NCBI GenBank assembly: GCA_014825775.1
Contig: MVAQ01000209.1
Span: 1 to 38,869, forward strand
Origin: Krasilnikovozyma curviuscula
Taxonomy: Eukaryota; Basidiomycota; Tremellomycetes; Cystofilobasidiales; Mrakiaceae
Direction of reading: 5' to 3'
DNA: 38,869 nt
Shown here: positions 10,485 to 21,593 of the stretch, in pieces
Numbering within the stretch: the stretch's first letter is position 1
Layout: the number at the start of each line of letters is the position of its first letter
Translations under genes and position numbers: made by a program
The notes under the pieces: model-generated
Seen by the model: the letters and a program-made list of their open reading frames with translations, nothing else
The model's database searches: none
What the model was told of the DNA's origin: nothing

Positions 10485-11727
10485 CTACGACAATATCGCC
10501 GCCATTAATAATATCACAAGTATGATGATCAGGATCACGATACACCAACCGGACCGCTTCTCTATACATGACACCAAACACAACAGGTCAGCCCATACGC
10601 TCTCACAGACAGAGAGGAAGGGGAAGGGGAAAACGGACCTTCCTGCCGTCGCATAAACTTTTCCATCTTCTTCATCGCCTGCCCTAGCCGGCCCTGCGTT
10701 GAATCAACATGTGTATCCAAGTCGTCGAGCATTCTGTTAAGCGGGACCAGCGCCTGAGTCTTACACCCCGATGGAAAGGAAAGTGGAGGAAGGGAGAACG
10801 ACATACATGTTCTGTTCGTTGACTTCGCGCCCCATTAAGGAAGCTTGGCCGTGCAGAGTGTTGAGCACGCCCGAGATGGAGCCCAGGGTCCGATCCTGGT
10901 TTTGCATCAACATCTACACAGTTTCCAAGCGGGTATCGTCAGTGGTGTCTCTCCAGCCTGCTCGACGAATCCACTTCTTTACAAGAAGAGGTTGGCTTAC
11001 TTGCTGTTCTTCTCTCTCCCAGGCTTCGGCATCATCATCCCCACCAGCGGCCTCCTCTTCATCGCGATACTTTGACGGCTGAGGTTTGTACGACTGTTTC
11101 GCTATCGACTACACAATTTTAGTACACCCTAATTGTCAGAATCTTGGGAGATGGAGAGGTTTTGGGAAAGAAGAAGAGGAAGGGAGATACCTTCTCTGAC
11201 GTCCGTAACGATTTCCTCACATTCTTCACGTCACGACGCGAAGAAGACGCAAGGCATATTAATCAGCCCCAGACACTTATCCAGCAAAAGACAAAGAGAG
11301 AACAAAAAACTCACCTCTACGTCCCTCCTTACTCTCTCCAAGAAGCCCCTCCTTCGCCTGACCTCCTCCTCCGAGATCCCAAACTGCCCGCCGACGTTCT
11401 CCACCACTTTGACACTCTCCTCTAGGTCCTCGAGGTCCACATCTAACGATGCGAGCGTTCCCTTCAGCTCGTCTGTTGATGAGGAGGTTGGGTGCGACTG
11501 GTGCGCCGTAAAGAGGCGGTTCAGCGTTTGGAGGGACGATTCTACTTCTTGCTGTTGTTAAAGAAAGAAGAGAGAGAAGCATGTATTAGTCATGCTGATT
11601 GGGCTATATAGCTACGATCGGGTAGGTTACCTTGACGTCGAAGTATGCTGTTGGGAAATGTCATGGTACGTCAGTGCGTTGCGAAAGGCGAAAGAGAAGT
11701 AGGGATGAGCTCACGATCTCGACTCAT
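10485..11727 (-). CDS. TLG1: Qc-SNARE Tlg1 / syntaxin-6 family
   Basis: Eight exons (11715-11727, 11631-11647, 11315-11551, 11191-11223, 11001-11108, 10807-10913, 10639-10733, 10485-10561) give 228 residues. The N-terminus MSRDPYFDVKQEVESSLQTL and DLEDLEESVKVVE match the syntaxin-6 Habc domain. The SNARE motif spans about 137-200, with the zero-layer glutamine Q170 in REVNEQNIMLDDLD, and HVDSTQGRLGQAMKKMEKFM after it. A C-terminal anchor follows a basic Lys-Arg (WCIVILIIILVILLMAAIL, about 209-227), so this is a tail-anchored protein. The family acts in fusion at the trans-Golgi network and early endosome, with Tlg2 and Vti1. The first two exons are only 13 and 17 bases; without them the conserved start is lost. 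Confidence 0.9.
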
Positions 11728-11956
11728 TGTTGGCAGCTGGATCAACACCTCAGAGTATTAGATACCGCCCCTGCTACTGTCAGATGGTTCCTGGGTTTTC
11801 TGTTTGAATCTGAACTATTCTCGAGTGATTAGGTCGTTGTTTGAGGTCAGCAAGCAGACTGACTTGCAACGGCGACCATCTAATCAAGGGGGCCAAACAC
11901 CAAAGTTCAAGGCAAACTTCAGAAAATCAATACCTAACTTGTAAAATATCCCTGCG
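11728..11956. promoter_or_regulatory. divergent promoter, TLG1 (-) / BRAP2-type E3 (+)
   Basis: The two start codons are 229 bases apart, so the promoters must overlap or abut. No clear TATA element or repeat is visible. Confidence 0.45.
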
Positions 11957-14464
11957 ATGAACAGGGCGATTCCCACAGGACTCTACTCGCTCGCCGTCTC
12001 AATCAGCGACAGCCAAGCTGGAAGCAACACCACCACCGTTCCACCACCTTCAATCCTGAAGCCCATCTCGCCAACGTCACCATCAGCAGCCAGTACTAGC
12101 TTCTCTTCCCCTCCCACTCGGCCACGCTCCCTCTCCCAGCGCCAGCTCTCCAAGTCATCCCAGGATAGCTTACTGACGCTCAATGACACTGCCGCTACTG
12201 ACAGCCTGACAGTCGGTCGAGTAGGCGAAATAACAATGGACTACGTTGATTTTCCAGACAAAATTGACGAGGAAGAACATCCGGCGTCACCACTCCAGAT
12301 ACACCCGTTGATCGCGACTGCGACGCCAAATATGTCGTCGTTCCAGCTGCAGCCGGCAGTAGCGACGTACCTGGGCCCGAAGAAGAGCGGCACTACAGTG
12401 CTCAGTAATATGGGTACCATACATCTCTATCGACATACCCCGCTCGTGAAGGATGACGGAGACGATGCGGGAACGGTGAGAGATACATTGCGCGCATTGG
12501 AGGACTCTGCAGCGGACGGTCAGGCTTCGACGTCGGCTGCTGCTACGACTACTACTGCTGTAACAGGCCATGAGAATGAGGAAGGGAGCGATGGAACTTT
12601 GGTCGCTGTGTTAGGTGAGAGAGAGCGCGCATTTAAAGCCCTGTTACATCCATCCGGTGCGCCGCTCACCGACATCTATTCCGTCCAATCATAGCTTGTC
12701 CTTCCTGGTGGACTCCAGCAGATTTCTTACGCTACGTAGGTCCTGCGGAATCAGAGATGAAGCTTCTGCGGATGATCCGAGATGGTGAGTCCACGTCAGA
12801 GTTCATCCTATGTCGCACAGATTGCACACAAACTCACTGAATCGATACATTCTCCTTCCGTCAGTGTCTCCAACTCGATCCGTGGTACTCATCAAATTCA
12901 GAACAAGAGAGTTCACAGAAGAATTTATGGAGATCTATAACGGTCGACAGGTCCGTGCCTTTTTAGCACCGTTTCCTTCCTCCTCCTGACGTCTTCGCAA
13001 CAACACACGTATGCGAAACAGTTCACGCCTATGCAGCCGGAAGTAGCGCACGTAGTTCCTATCCTGAAAGTGATCACTCACTATACCTCGATGCCCCTCA
13101 TCGAGCCCTCTGCGACAACGACGACAAGTACCAGGGCGACGACCCCAGCGTTCCCTGCTTTCTACGGCACGACGGAGCTCCCGACATGTCCTGTTTGTCT
13201 GGAGAGGATGGATCAGAGTGTGACAGGTCTGATCACGATTCCGTGTGATCATTCGTTCCATTGCTCGTGCCTACAGAAATGGGGCGACTCGAGGTTCGTT
13301 TTCATCTTTTCTCCTTGTCCCGCCCGCCTATCTTTTCCTTCTTATTCAGAAACTGATGAAGATGCTGTGGCGGATAGGTGTCCCGTCTGTCGATATTCTC
13401 AGAATCCACATCTGCCTATCAACCCTCAAATCCCATCTTCCTCGGCGGGAGCGGCTCAACAGCCATCGACTGTGGCCCGACCGTCGAGCTGCTCCAACTG
13501 CGACGCGGTCGAACAGCTCTGGATATGTCTCATCTGTGGTCATTTGGGGTGCGGGAGGTACAGGTAAGCGGAACTTTCTCCTTTTGGTGGGCTGATCCTT
13601 TGATGAGGTCGCTCGCTGATTCCAAGTGATGAAGGGAAAAACATGCGCAGGCTCACTTTGAGCAATCGGGCCATCTTTACTCGCTAGAGGTTGAGACTCA
13701 GAGGGTATGGAACTACGCAGGTATAGTTACAAGTTTTTGCAACACAAATCGCATTAAATTGCGCAAAAAGCTTACCAGTTCGCTCTCCCCTTTCTTAGCG
13801 GATGAATATGTTCATCGATTGATCCAGGACAAGGCCAATGGAAAACTCGTCGAGCTGCCAGCTCCTTCCTCGACACCTAGTTCTCCTAAACGACGCTCGT
13901 TGAACCTGGACGGTGCACATGAACCGCTACCTGCTGCAAAGCTCGAAGCCATCTCACTTGAGTAAGTCTTTCGCGGTATGGCATCGGGTGGCCTCTCAAT
14001 AACGGACCCTCTCTTTTTTGAACAGGTATTCTCACCTCCTCTCATCCCAATTGACTCAGCAGCGAGAGTACTATGATACTACGGTCGAGTCTCTCCAGTA
14101 TCGCATCCGGCAGCTCGAAGACGAGCGCGACAACTCATCCAACCGGTGGGGTGCAAAGGATAAAGAGAAACTGCGCCTAACTCAAAAGGAGCTCGCAAGC
14201 GAAAAGTCGATCAATGAAGGCCTCATGTCCCGCCTGAGGGATATGTCGGCCAAATTGAGTGCCGCAGAGAAGGACAAGCAGCAGCTCGTGGAGAAGGTTA
14301 ACGACGCCGAGGAGCAAGTTAGGGATCTCATGTTCTTCGTCGAGTCAAGAGAAAAGATCAATGCGAATGAAGGACTTAAAAGCGAGTTGGCTGGTGGGAG
14401 CGTCTCGCTGCCTACCGCTTCGCCTCAGCCTACGCCGCCGAAGAAGAAAAAAGGGAAGAAGTGA
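11957..14464 (+). CDS. ETP1: BRAP2/Etp1-type RING and UBP zinc-finger E3 ubiquitin ligase
   Basis: Eight exons (11957-12614, 12695-12784, 12865-12950, 13022-13293, 13378-13563, 13635-13720, 13799-13961, 14026-14464) give 659 residues. Order of domains: a 220-residue Ser/Thr-rich head; the BRAP2 RRM-like domain at about 221-290 (CPSWWTPADFLRYVG, SVVLIKFRTREFTEEFMEIY); a RING starting at C334 (LPTCPVCLERMDQSVTG, CDHSFHCSCLQKWGD, CPVCRY); a ZnF-UBP (CSNCDAVEQLWICLICGH, GCGRY, HFEQSGHLYSLEVETQRVW); then a coiled coil at about 515-630 and a Lys-rich end. Human BRAP2 is a RAS-responsive E3; yeast Etp1 is needed for adaptation to ethanol. The order and nearly every zinc ligand are conserved, so the assignment is firm; the yeast-like role is inferred. 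Confidence 0.94.
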
Positions 14465-14643
14465 TGTTCAAGAAGGAACCTTCACCGAGAGCCAGTATAT
14501 TACACATTTATCATATAAATCCACATATATAATAAGTACACCCATTTGTGTTGTTGAGTCTATGTACACCTGAGGTACAATTCGTTAAAGAACATTGCTG
14601 TTTTGTATCGCTATTCACAACTATCACCGTTCGCGTTATATCA

Positions 14644-16170
14644 TTATACCCACTGCTTCCCAACCCAGTAACAAATCATCTCCAGTATCTTTGCCAATTC
14701 GTCCTCATCATAAGGCCCACCGTCTTTCTTCAGCGAAGGCACGTGGACGAAGAGAACTGACGGGGGCTTCTTCTCCGTGAGGTTCAGGTTTCCAAACCCG
14801 AGCCCGTCCATGTTTGCATCCTCATCCTCATCCTCGACCGCATACTCGATGACACCGTGCTCGTTGAACCCGCTTTCTCTGCTGGAATCCATAACCGCGA
14901 CAACGGTCGGCTTGAGATTGTCTTCCGGCTTGAAGAAGAACGGGTCGAACATGTCGTCCATCGTCGCAGAGGCCACGAACAGGTCGAGATCCTGCTCCAT
15001 AAGCGAGTCTTGAGGAGCGAAAGAGGAATAAAGTTGTGTAGATTTTAGTTTCGGGGGGATGTTGATTCGAAGCTTCGACGCTTTGTTTTTGTTTTTCACA
15101 GGCGATTGGATTATCCGAGGTGGTGGTTTCTTCGCGAATTGTAGCGAGGAACCGTACATGTATTCGCACTGAAGGTAGTAGAAGTTCCGGACAGAGAAGG
15201 ATGAAATGCATGGTCAGTATATCTTTTGTAAAAACATCTTTTGTGAAGACATCTTTGTAAGAAGGCAGACAGGTGAAGACACGCCACTGCCCTCGTTAAG
15301 CGTAAAGCAAGACAAGTCCTCACCAGATATAAGCCCGCGTCGTCAGAGATTTCAACATGCTAAGAGAGAGAGAGAGAGAAGTTAAGACGGTGATCAGTTT
15401 CGTAATATTGAGACAGTGTGAAGACTTGGAAACACCTCAACGCCCGATTCCTCCCGCAAGAAACTCTTCAATCCGAATAAGTCCAAGTCTGTCCAGAACT
15501 CGTCTTCCCCGCTCCCTTTGATACCTCTCTGGCCAAACAGGACGTCTACCACCTCTGCCAGCTCTCCATCGACATCTTTACTTTGGTACCCAACCCTCCT
15601 CGCCCTCAGCTCCAGATTGATCGCCTTTCTCCTCGCCGACAGTCCGACATGGATTAGACAGTCAAAGTCCTTGAGCTGAATTGGAGATTCAGTCGTGTAT
15701 AGATTGTCCACCGCTTTGTATGTGACAGGCAAGGAGTGGAATGTGCTGTGGCATTTGGACCAGAATTGATTGGGGAGCAGGGGATGGCGCCGAAAAGTCA
15801 GCTGCTGCTTAATTTTTCTAAAGTCAATTGGAGCATTGCCCAGAAGCTTTAACTCACATCTCGATGTCTCTGCCAGTAGTTCGTTCAATGTTGCTTATGT
15901 TGGTGATGTCGTCCAGAGGCTCAGTCTTTGCTGAAAGTTTCGAAGGACGGCCTCTGATCACCATTCGATCCAATTTCCGACCGGCGATGGTTGAGGGATT
16001 CTCAGCATGAGTAGAAAAGGGGCTGAGAAAAAGAAGATAGACCGTTCAGTTCTGTAAAACAGGAAAGGCCGCAGTGGGTATCAAGCTCACCCATATCCAG
16101 TGAGGAGAACTCGAATGGGCTTCGAGGGAGGCTCCCACTGGAGTTCTTGGTCCGCAACCGCAACAGGCAT
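14644..16170 (-). CDS. pyroglutamyl peptidase I (peptidase C15) with a large insertion
   Basis: Five exons (16091-16170, 15858-16022, 15436-15817, 15324-15359, 14644-15168) give 395 residues; bacterial and animal members have about 210. The enzyme removes N-terminal pyroglutamate from peptides in the cytosol. It starts with the family strand VLLTGYGPFSTHAENPS. The catalytic Glu is probably E151 (HVGLSARRKAINLELRA), the nucleophile C222 (EISDDAGLYLCEYMYGSS) and the histidine H363 (SVLFVHVPSL). In canonical enzymes the Cys and His are about 24 residues apart; here they are 141 apart. The extra segment is basic, then Asp/Glu-rich, and low in complexity. The intron just before the Cys exon uses an AG/CT microsatellite as its pyrimidine tract. 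All three catalytic residues remain, so activity is plausible. Confidence 0.88.
15363..15378. repeat. (AG)8 microsatellite at a splice acceptor
   Basis: On the minus strand this reads as a CT tract that directly precedes the acceptor TTAG of the 36-base fourth exon of the peptidase gene (15324-15359). It serves as the polypyrimidine tract. Length changes here could alter splicing just upstream of the catalytic cysteine. Confidence 0.85.
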
Positions 16171-16569
16171 AGGATACAATAGGATTGTCTTCCTTATCAC
16201 CCCTACTTCAAAATCCAAGTGCCTTCAGGATTTCAAAGATGACGGGAGAAGTTGATGGGGTTCAAGAACATCTTTGAGCTCGGCGCAGCGATCGATGTCT
16301 TAATATTCGAAATTTCACTACGCGTGACAGATTTTTTCCCTCTTTGCTGAAACACGCTCCCCCTAAAACTGAGAGTGTCATAAATTAATCGAAGGCCTTA
16401 TCGAAGTGATTCAGCACAGTCGTTCGAGAGAGAAATCGCATCTTGCAAGCACAGCTACGCTACCTTCGCCCCAGATTCGCTTGCCTCACCATCTCGAGTT
16501 CTGTCTATAGAGACTATATCGCAGCGTCTTTATACAAATGCATAAGTTAGCAGGCACACCGATCTCGAC
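16171..16569. other. intergenic between ARP9 and the peptidase gene
   Basis: This 399-base stretch holds the ARP9 3' UTR and the peptidase promoter. No exon-like frame is visible on either strand. Confidence 0.5.
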
Positions 16570-18399
16570 TCAGGCCGTTTCTGGAGCGTGGATGACGCGG
16601 GGACCGGAAAGATTGTACTGAATCTTCGTGGTGTACATTTTACCAGATTGGTCGGCGAACGACATCTGAAACAGCCATCAAATGTTATTCATTAACGAAG
16701 TATCGAAGAAATGAAGCGACAGAGTGAACGTCTGCTGGACTTACTTTGGCGACAATTTCAGCACCTAAGAAAGGAGCGACCCAAGTTCCCTCGTCGACGT
16801 ACTCTGGGAAGTACTTCGGAATCTTGAGGAACCTTGTGTTTTTGGGTTGAGTCTCAGAGAGACCATCTGGATCACTCAAAATGAACGGCATGAGGTGGGA
16901 GAGAAGCACTGGGGGTAGACCTAGTCATCGAAGTGCGTAAAGAGCCGGACAGAGTCAGAGTTTGAAAGAATTAGAACGGTCGAAACAAAACCTACTCCTT
17001 ATTTTTGATAGCTCTCCAGTGACAGCGACTCCTTCCCAGACACCTAATCTTTCGAAAGGACTCAACGACTGGATAGCCATATAAATCGCTTCCTGAACGC
17101 TTGGAACTCCCTCCCATGCAATACCTTTCAGCCCATTCAACACCGACGGATCAAATAGAGGTTCGCAGAACTTGTGTCTGACTTTTCCAACGTTCACGGT
17201 CCTTCCCTCAAAGTCCATCGACACAATGTCCGCTTCAGCGTTGGCAGCGGCGAGAGCAGCAGCCGCGTTCTTCTTCTTCAGGTCGTTAGCCAGCTGAGCT
17301 GCTGATCGGTGGGATGGCTTGGACTCTTTTTTGGCTTCGATTAAAGCCTTTTCTTTGCCTGCAACCAACGCGGCTGCGATATCGGTCACACCTTCCTCTT
17401 CCTGTTCGACAGTTAGCATCTGCCCGCCTAACAGATAGGGTCTGAGGGCGTTTTGGCTCCAGAGCTGTTTAGCAAGTCGTTTGAGAATTTCCAAAGTTGG
17501 TGCGGAGGAGGTGGGTGATGGAGCAGTGGAGTTTGGGTCTGGTTGATCATCGACTTCTGCTGCCTCCGCAAAAGAAGACAGGACACCGGCATCTTGACTG
17601 AGCAGGTTGGCCAGGTATATTTCACAGTGCTCTATTCCGATATCCATGTTGACGGTAGCTTGAGTCTGAACGATTGACTCGACGATTGGTGTGATTTCGG
17701 TTCGAGTCTGGCCGAAGTCGACAGTGATACCGGTGACCGCATTGAGAGCGAAGATGCAGGCAAGTGGGCGGGCGATGAGAGTGACAGCTGGAACATTCAG
17801 TCGTTCGAAGAGAGTTTGGGCCAGGAGTTCGAGGGAGGCGTTTGATATGGTGGCAGGATGAGTAACGAGAATTGGTGAATCGTTGGACCGCCTCTGGTAT
17901 GATCCGGCTGATAAAAGTGTGTGTTTCCTGTCAAATAGCACCTTCCAGATCAGCACAGGGACGGAAAGCTTAGTAATTAGTTTCAAACTCACCAGAGAGC
18001 TTCTATGGCTGCCCAGTTTGACCATCCTTTGGCTCCCCTCAAAGGCCAAGAAATCTCCAAATCCTCCCCTGCTGCCTCAGCTGTATCTAACTCATCACCA
18101 ACCAGATAGCTCGAAGGCAGCACCGCCTGTGAGGACGAGCCTGCAGCAGCGACCCCATCAACTTCCATTTGCGTGGCTGCACCCTGTTTCCTCAGTCCCA
18201 CACGAGCTCGGATTTCCTGAGAGAAAGAGTAAATTGAACTTGGTCAGTGAATCTATCGTGACGAGGCTCTGCTACGTAAGAGATGAGCTTCCAGACTCAC
18301 CACAGACGGGGGCTTGAGCAGCTCGTCCAACCCGCAGATACCTCGAACAACATCTTCGCAGTTGTCGATGATATAAGGCTTCGTATCCCTGAAATTCAT
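16570..18399 (-). CDS. ARP9: actin-related protein Arp9 (SWI/SNF and RSC remodellers)
   Basis: Five exons (18301-18399, 17993-18216, 16996-17927, 16745-16920, 16570-16665) give 508 residues. The N-terminus MNFRDTKPYIIDNCEDVVRG and PPSVEIRARVG follow the actin fold, but the phosphate-1 loop of actin (DNGSG) is degenerate. Later landmarks are SNDSPILVTHP, the second loop VDFGQTRTEITPI, KFCEPLFDPSVLNGLKGIAW, and the Arp9-like end PKYFPEYVDEGTWVAPFLGA with EIVAKV and YNLSGPRV. An Ala/Lys-rich insertion (about 17220-17300) is low in complexity. Arp9 pairs with another Arp on the HSA domain of the remodeller ATPase and lacks ATPase function. An alternative is another divergent nuclear Arp. Exon 3 uses the acceptor TTTGACAG at 17928, the only one that keeps phase and gives EALWKHTLL. 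Confidence 0.83.
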
Positions 18400-18535
18400 A
18401 CTCAGCAGTTCCTTCTATTGGAGACCAGATACACCTGGTTGAGAGAAATGAGGCCAGGGGCAAAAGAGAGAAACTGGACCTGTAAGACAGGAATGCCGTT
18501 GAGAGCCAACCTTTGCCTGCCTGGCGACGCTCAAC
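18400..18535. promoter_or_regulatory. very short divergent promoter, ARP9 (-) / methyltransferase (+)
   Basis: The start codons are 136 bases apart. Transcripts from the two genes probably overlap at their 5' ends or have very short leaders. I see no TATA box. Confidence 0.5.
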
Positions 18536-19566
18536 ATGTCTACCTCTGCTTCAACTGATCTGTCTGTCCTCCCTGAATCAAACGATCAGTATGGAACCCA
18601 AGAGTAGTAGGCTAAGCAAAAGAACTAGGATTGGTTGATATCTACTGCTGAACTGACCTTCCGGTCCAATTTTTCTTGCTGTTAGCTGGGAGAAGAGGTA
18701 CCGGAGTGAACCAGACAAGTCTTTCGATTGGTGGGTCTAGTCTCATTAAAAGATGTTAATGTCTTTTAATTACTTCTTAACATTGTCTCCTTGGTGCTGA
18801 GGCAGGTTTCTGAACCCCGATCAATGTTTACCTTACATTGAAGACCTCGTCCCGTCCAAGGCCTCTCGAATACTGGTAAGTGCACCATCTCTTCTAAATA
18901 ATATTCCGTTTCTGATGATATGTCCCTTTCAGATGCTAGGTTGCGGAAATTCTCTACTCTCTGAAGCCATGTACGACTTGGGATACACAAACATTATCAA
19001 CATCGATTACTCTGCTGCCTTGATCGAAAATATGCGGGAGAAACACCAGGATTTACGCCCTGAAATGCGGTGGTTGGAGATGGATATACGAGATTTGAAG
19101 TTTGAGGCTGACAGTTTTGATGTTGCGATAGACAAAGGTAGGTTTTCATTAGCAGCTGTCGTTGTTGCTTCGCCTTGATGTTGAAAAGCTGACTCAATGT
19201 TCTTTCAATCAGGTACAATGGATGCACTGTTGACGGGAGTATCGGATGTGTGGAATCCTGAGGAGGAGGTAAGTAGATTATTGAGAATGCGTTACGTTAC
19301 CTCAACAGTCCCTGAAACTGATGATGGGTCGTGCCACTTTTACCAAGGTTGTCAATAACTGTAATCAGGAAATTTCAGAAACGCTACGAGTACTGAAAAA
19401 GTCGACTGGCGTGTTCGTCTATCTCACCTTTGGCCAACCACATTTTCGTAAACGATATATGATCAATAGGGAAGGTTGGGATTTAGATACAAAGGAAATC
19501 GAAGGCGCCGGTACTTTCTCTTACTTCAGATATGTTTTGTCACCGTCAAAGGCGAAGCAGCCTTAG
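18536..19566 (+). CDS. class I SAM-dependent methyltransferase, METTL13/EEF1A-lysine type
   Basis: Six exons (18536-18606, 18686-18730, 18806-18875, 18933-19137, 19213-19268, 19348-19566) give 221 residues. The head YGTQEYWEKRYRSEPDKSFD plus WFLNPDQCLPYI is typical of the EEF1A lysine methyltransferase-like family. Motif I is ILMLGCGNSLLSEAMYDLG, the acidic ribose contact INIDYS, motif IV DVAIDKGTMDALL, and the end LRVLK...FVYLTFGQPHFRKRYM...SYFRYVL. I infer a protein-lysine methyltransferase, perhaps acting on elongation factor 1A; the substrate is not proven. The acceptor at 19347 gives EEEVVNNC, matching the family better than the CAG at 19308, which would add 13 residues. It is convergent with the acyltransferase gene, 126 bases away. 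Confidence 0.82.
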
Positions 19567-19692
19567 TCGCGTTGTTATTTGACGGAGTTCATGGCACGAA
19601 GGGATCATTTGCAAGTGTGGCATGGCAGAGATTCAAGTCACAACATAGGGTATCCAGGTCTATGACACAATCATTTAGTCATCTAGTGTTAA

Positions 19693-21360
19693 CTATAACG
19701 ATTCCAGTATTGCTGGTAGACTAGCCAAGACCTTCTCCATCACATCACTTCTCACTCTCGCTGATAGTTGCCATCCTACAGCTTTGTCAGGACCGGTCTC
19801 CATGATCTGAACCTACCAGGAGGATTTATAGAGATCAGAATAAAGAGCCTTTGGATGGGACAGCATATGAGTGGCTTACCAGATTGTCCATGTTTGGCAT
19901 GACGCTCTCTGTGAATCGAGCAGGACCAAAGCCGAAGTCCAGCAAGTTGGCACCACTTCGGATCCAAGAAGTGACGAGCATGTGATGATTACCAAGAAAT
20001 CCATCCCAATAGCGATGAGGAGGCGACTGGTCCAGAGCTATGTCGTGCAGAAAAGCTGGGATCGTTTTTGAGTTGAAGAGACCGACGGTGTTTCGAACTT
20101 TCAAGCCTATCGATCCAAGCTTGGCCATATCCTTGACTTCCCCAGCAGGCAGTGAGACAGCGGCGATGACCATAGGTGAACCAAGGAAATTATTGGGCAG
20201 TGGAGGGTCGATGCGAGCTCGGAGCCCAATGGAATAATCGACGTGCACCATTGTCGAGTCTTCAAGCTGGCGAGCTTTGGTAAAGAGTGACCAAACGAAG
20301 GACAGGAATACGTCAAGTTTGGAGACATATTCTGTGCCTAAGGAGAAAAGGAAGGTATTGAGTCATAACGCCTATACCAAGACAGCAGCTACTGCTCACT
20401 CTTCACTGTCTTCATTGCACTTTTCCACATCCTGTCAATTTCTTCCGGGGTGAAGAAAATGAGCTGGTGAGACACAGGCGCCTGCAGATCCCATGTTGTC
20501 CAAGGTGGCCCAGGTCGCTTCTCTCCGATCGTGGTGGGATCGATGCCTTGAGGAAGTACATAACCCGGTGAAGAGAACCAATCGAACCTGTGTCGCGGCA
20601 AGGTGTTCGATACTTTCAAAAGCTCAGTATCTGGAGCTGCACTGTTGGAATCTCCAGCTATCGCGTTGTTGAGCAGAGATGGGTCGAAAGTTGGAGAGAG
20701 GTTGGGAAGAGACTGTTCAAAAATGAGCGATCTGTGCACTGATGCCCAATCACTGGCCTGGGAAGAAAGGAAAATACAAACAGCTCAGTGAACTGGTTAC
20801 TCGAGGTCGCCATACGCACTTACGAAGGTAAGCAGCGAAGTAGCATCAGCTAAGACGTGCACCACTTTGATTCCAATGCTGATCCCACCACACTTGAACC
20901 TCGTCACCTGCACTACCATTGCAGGTAGTCCATCAAAGGTCATTAAATCTAACTTCCTAAACGCAAGCGGCATCTCATCTTCCTTCGGAAAGAACTTTTC
21001 CCAAGGTAGGTCGGTAGCGTCCCAATTGCGCGATTTCGTTCGTTCAGCAATAGTGGGAACGATATCTGCCAGAGTAGTTGAGAGATCTTCGTTTTGGACC
21101 CACTCGACTCCGGGGTCTGAGGGTGAGCCAAACGTGACTTGTACCCGGTGGAATCGAGGCTGATTTTTCCAGCTCAGCTGGCCTGCCCATTGTGGGTAGG
21201 CATTGAGGGTGATTTGGAAGGATTCCTGGAGTCTGTCGACAAGCACTGGATTGTCGTAAAGCCAAACTGCTGCTGAGGTGGAAAAGTTGGCCTCAACAAT
21301 GCTGAGTTCGACCGTTTGTGGTGGGGTCGAGCCGCGAGAAGTGACGGGTTGAAGTCTCAT
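19693..21360 (-). CDS. BAHD/transferase-family acyltransferase
   Basis: Four exons (20824-21360, 20400-20757, 19880-20337, 19693-19812) give 490 residues. The protein has the two BAHD signatures: H168-x3-D172 (KVVHVLADA), where His is the general base, and D432-F-G-F-G (the DFGWG structural motif). The head MRLQPVTSR, AVWLYDNPVLVDRLQES and AYPQWAGQL fit fungal members of the transferase family (trichothecene acetyltransferase-like). These enzymes move an acyl group from CoA to an alcohol or amine of a secondary metabolite or xenobiotic. No polyketide, terpene or P450 gene lies nearby, so the acceptor is unknown and a detoxifying role is possible. Upstream frame without ATG continues to 21576, but the 21360 ATG matches family starts. 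Confidence 0.85.
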
Positions 21361-21593
21361 ATCGAATAGTTTGTTGATAGCCAGTTCTGGTTCGCTGCAG
21401 GAGCAGGCAGACTGACTTGTCAGAGGGCCATGTTGGTCCGGCGGAAACTGACTGCGAAAACCGTCTCTGCGGATCCTTGCCTGGACAAAATGATTCAGAC
21501 TTATATTCAACAGAGCAATGCAAAATATTAAAGCAAGATCTTTAAAGAATACAAAAATAGTATTGTAAAGTGGCATTATGTACTGCTATTTCA

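Noticed and set aside
19309..19347. Alternative 13-residue extension of the methyltransferase exon (acceptor CAACAG)
   Set aside because: It is in phase and possible, but it inserts SLKLMMGRATFTK into a segment where family members run directly from the Pro/Glu turn to the V-x-N-C helix.
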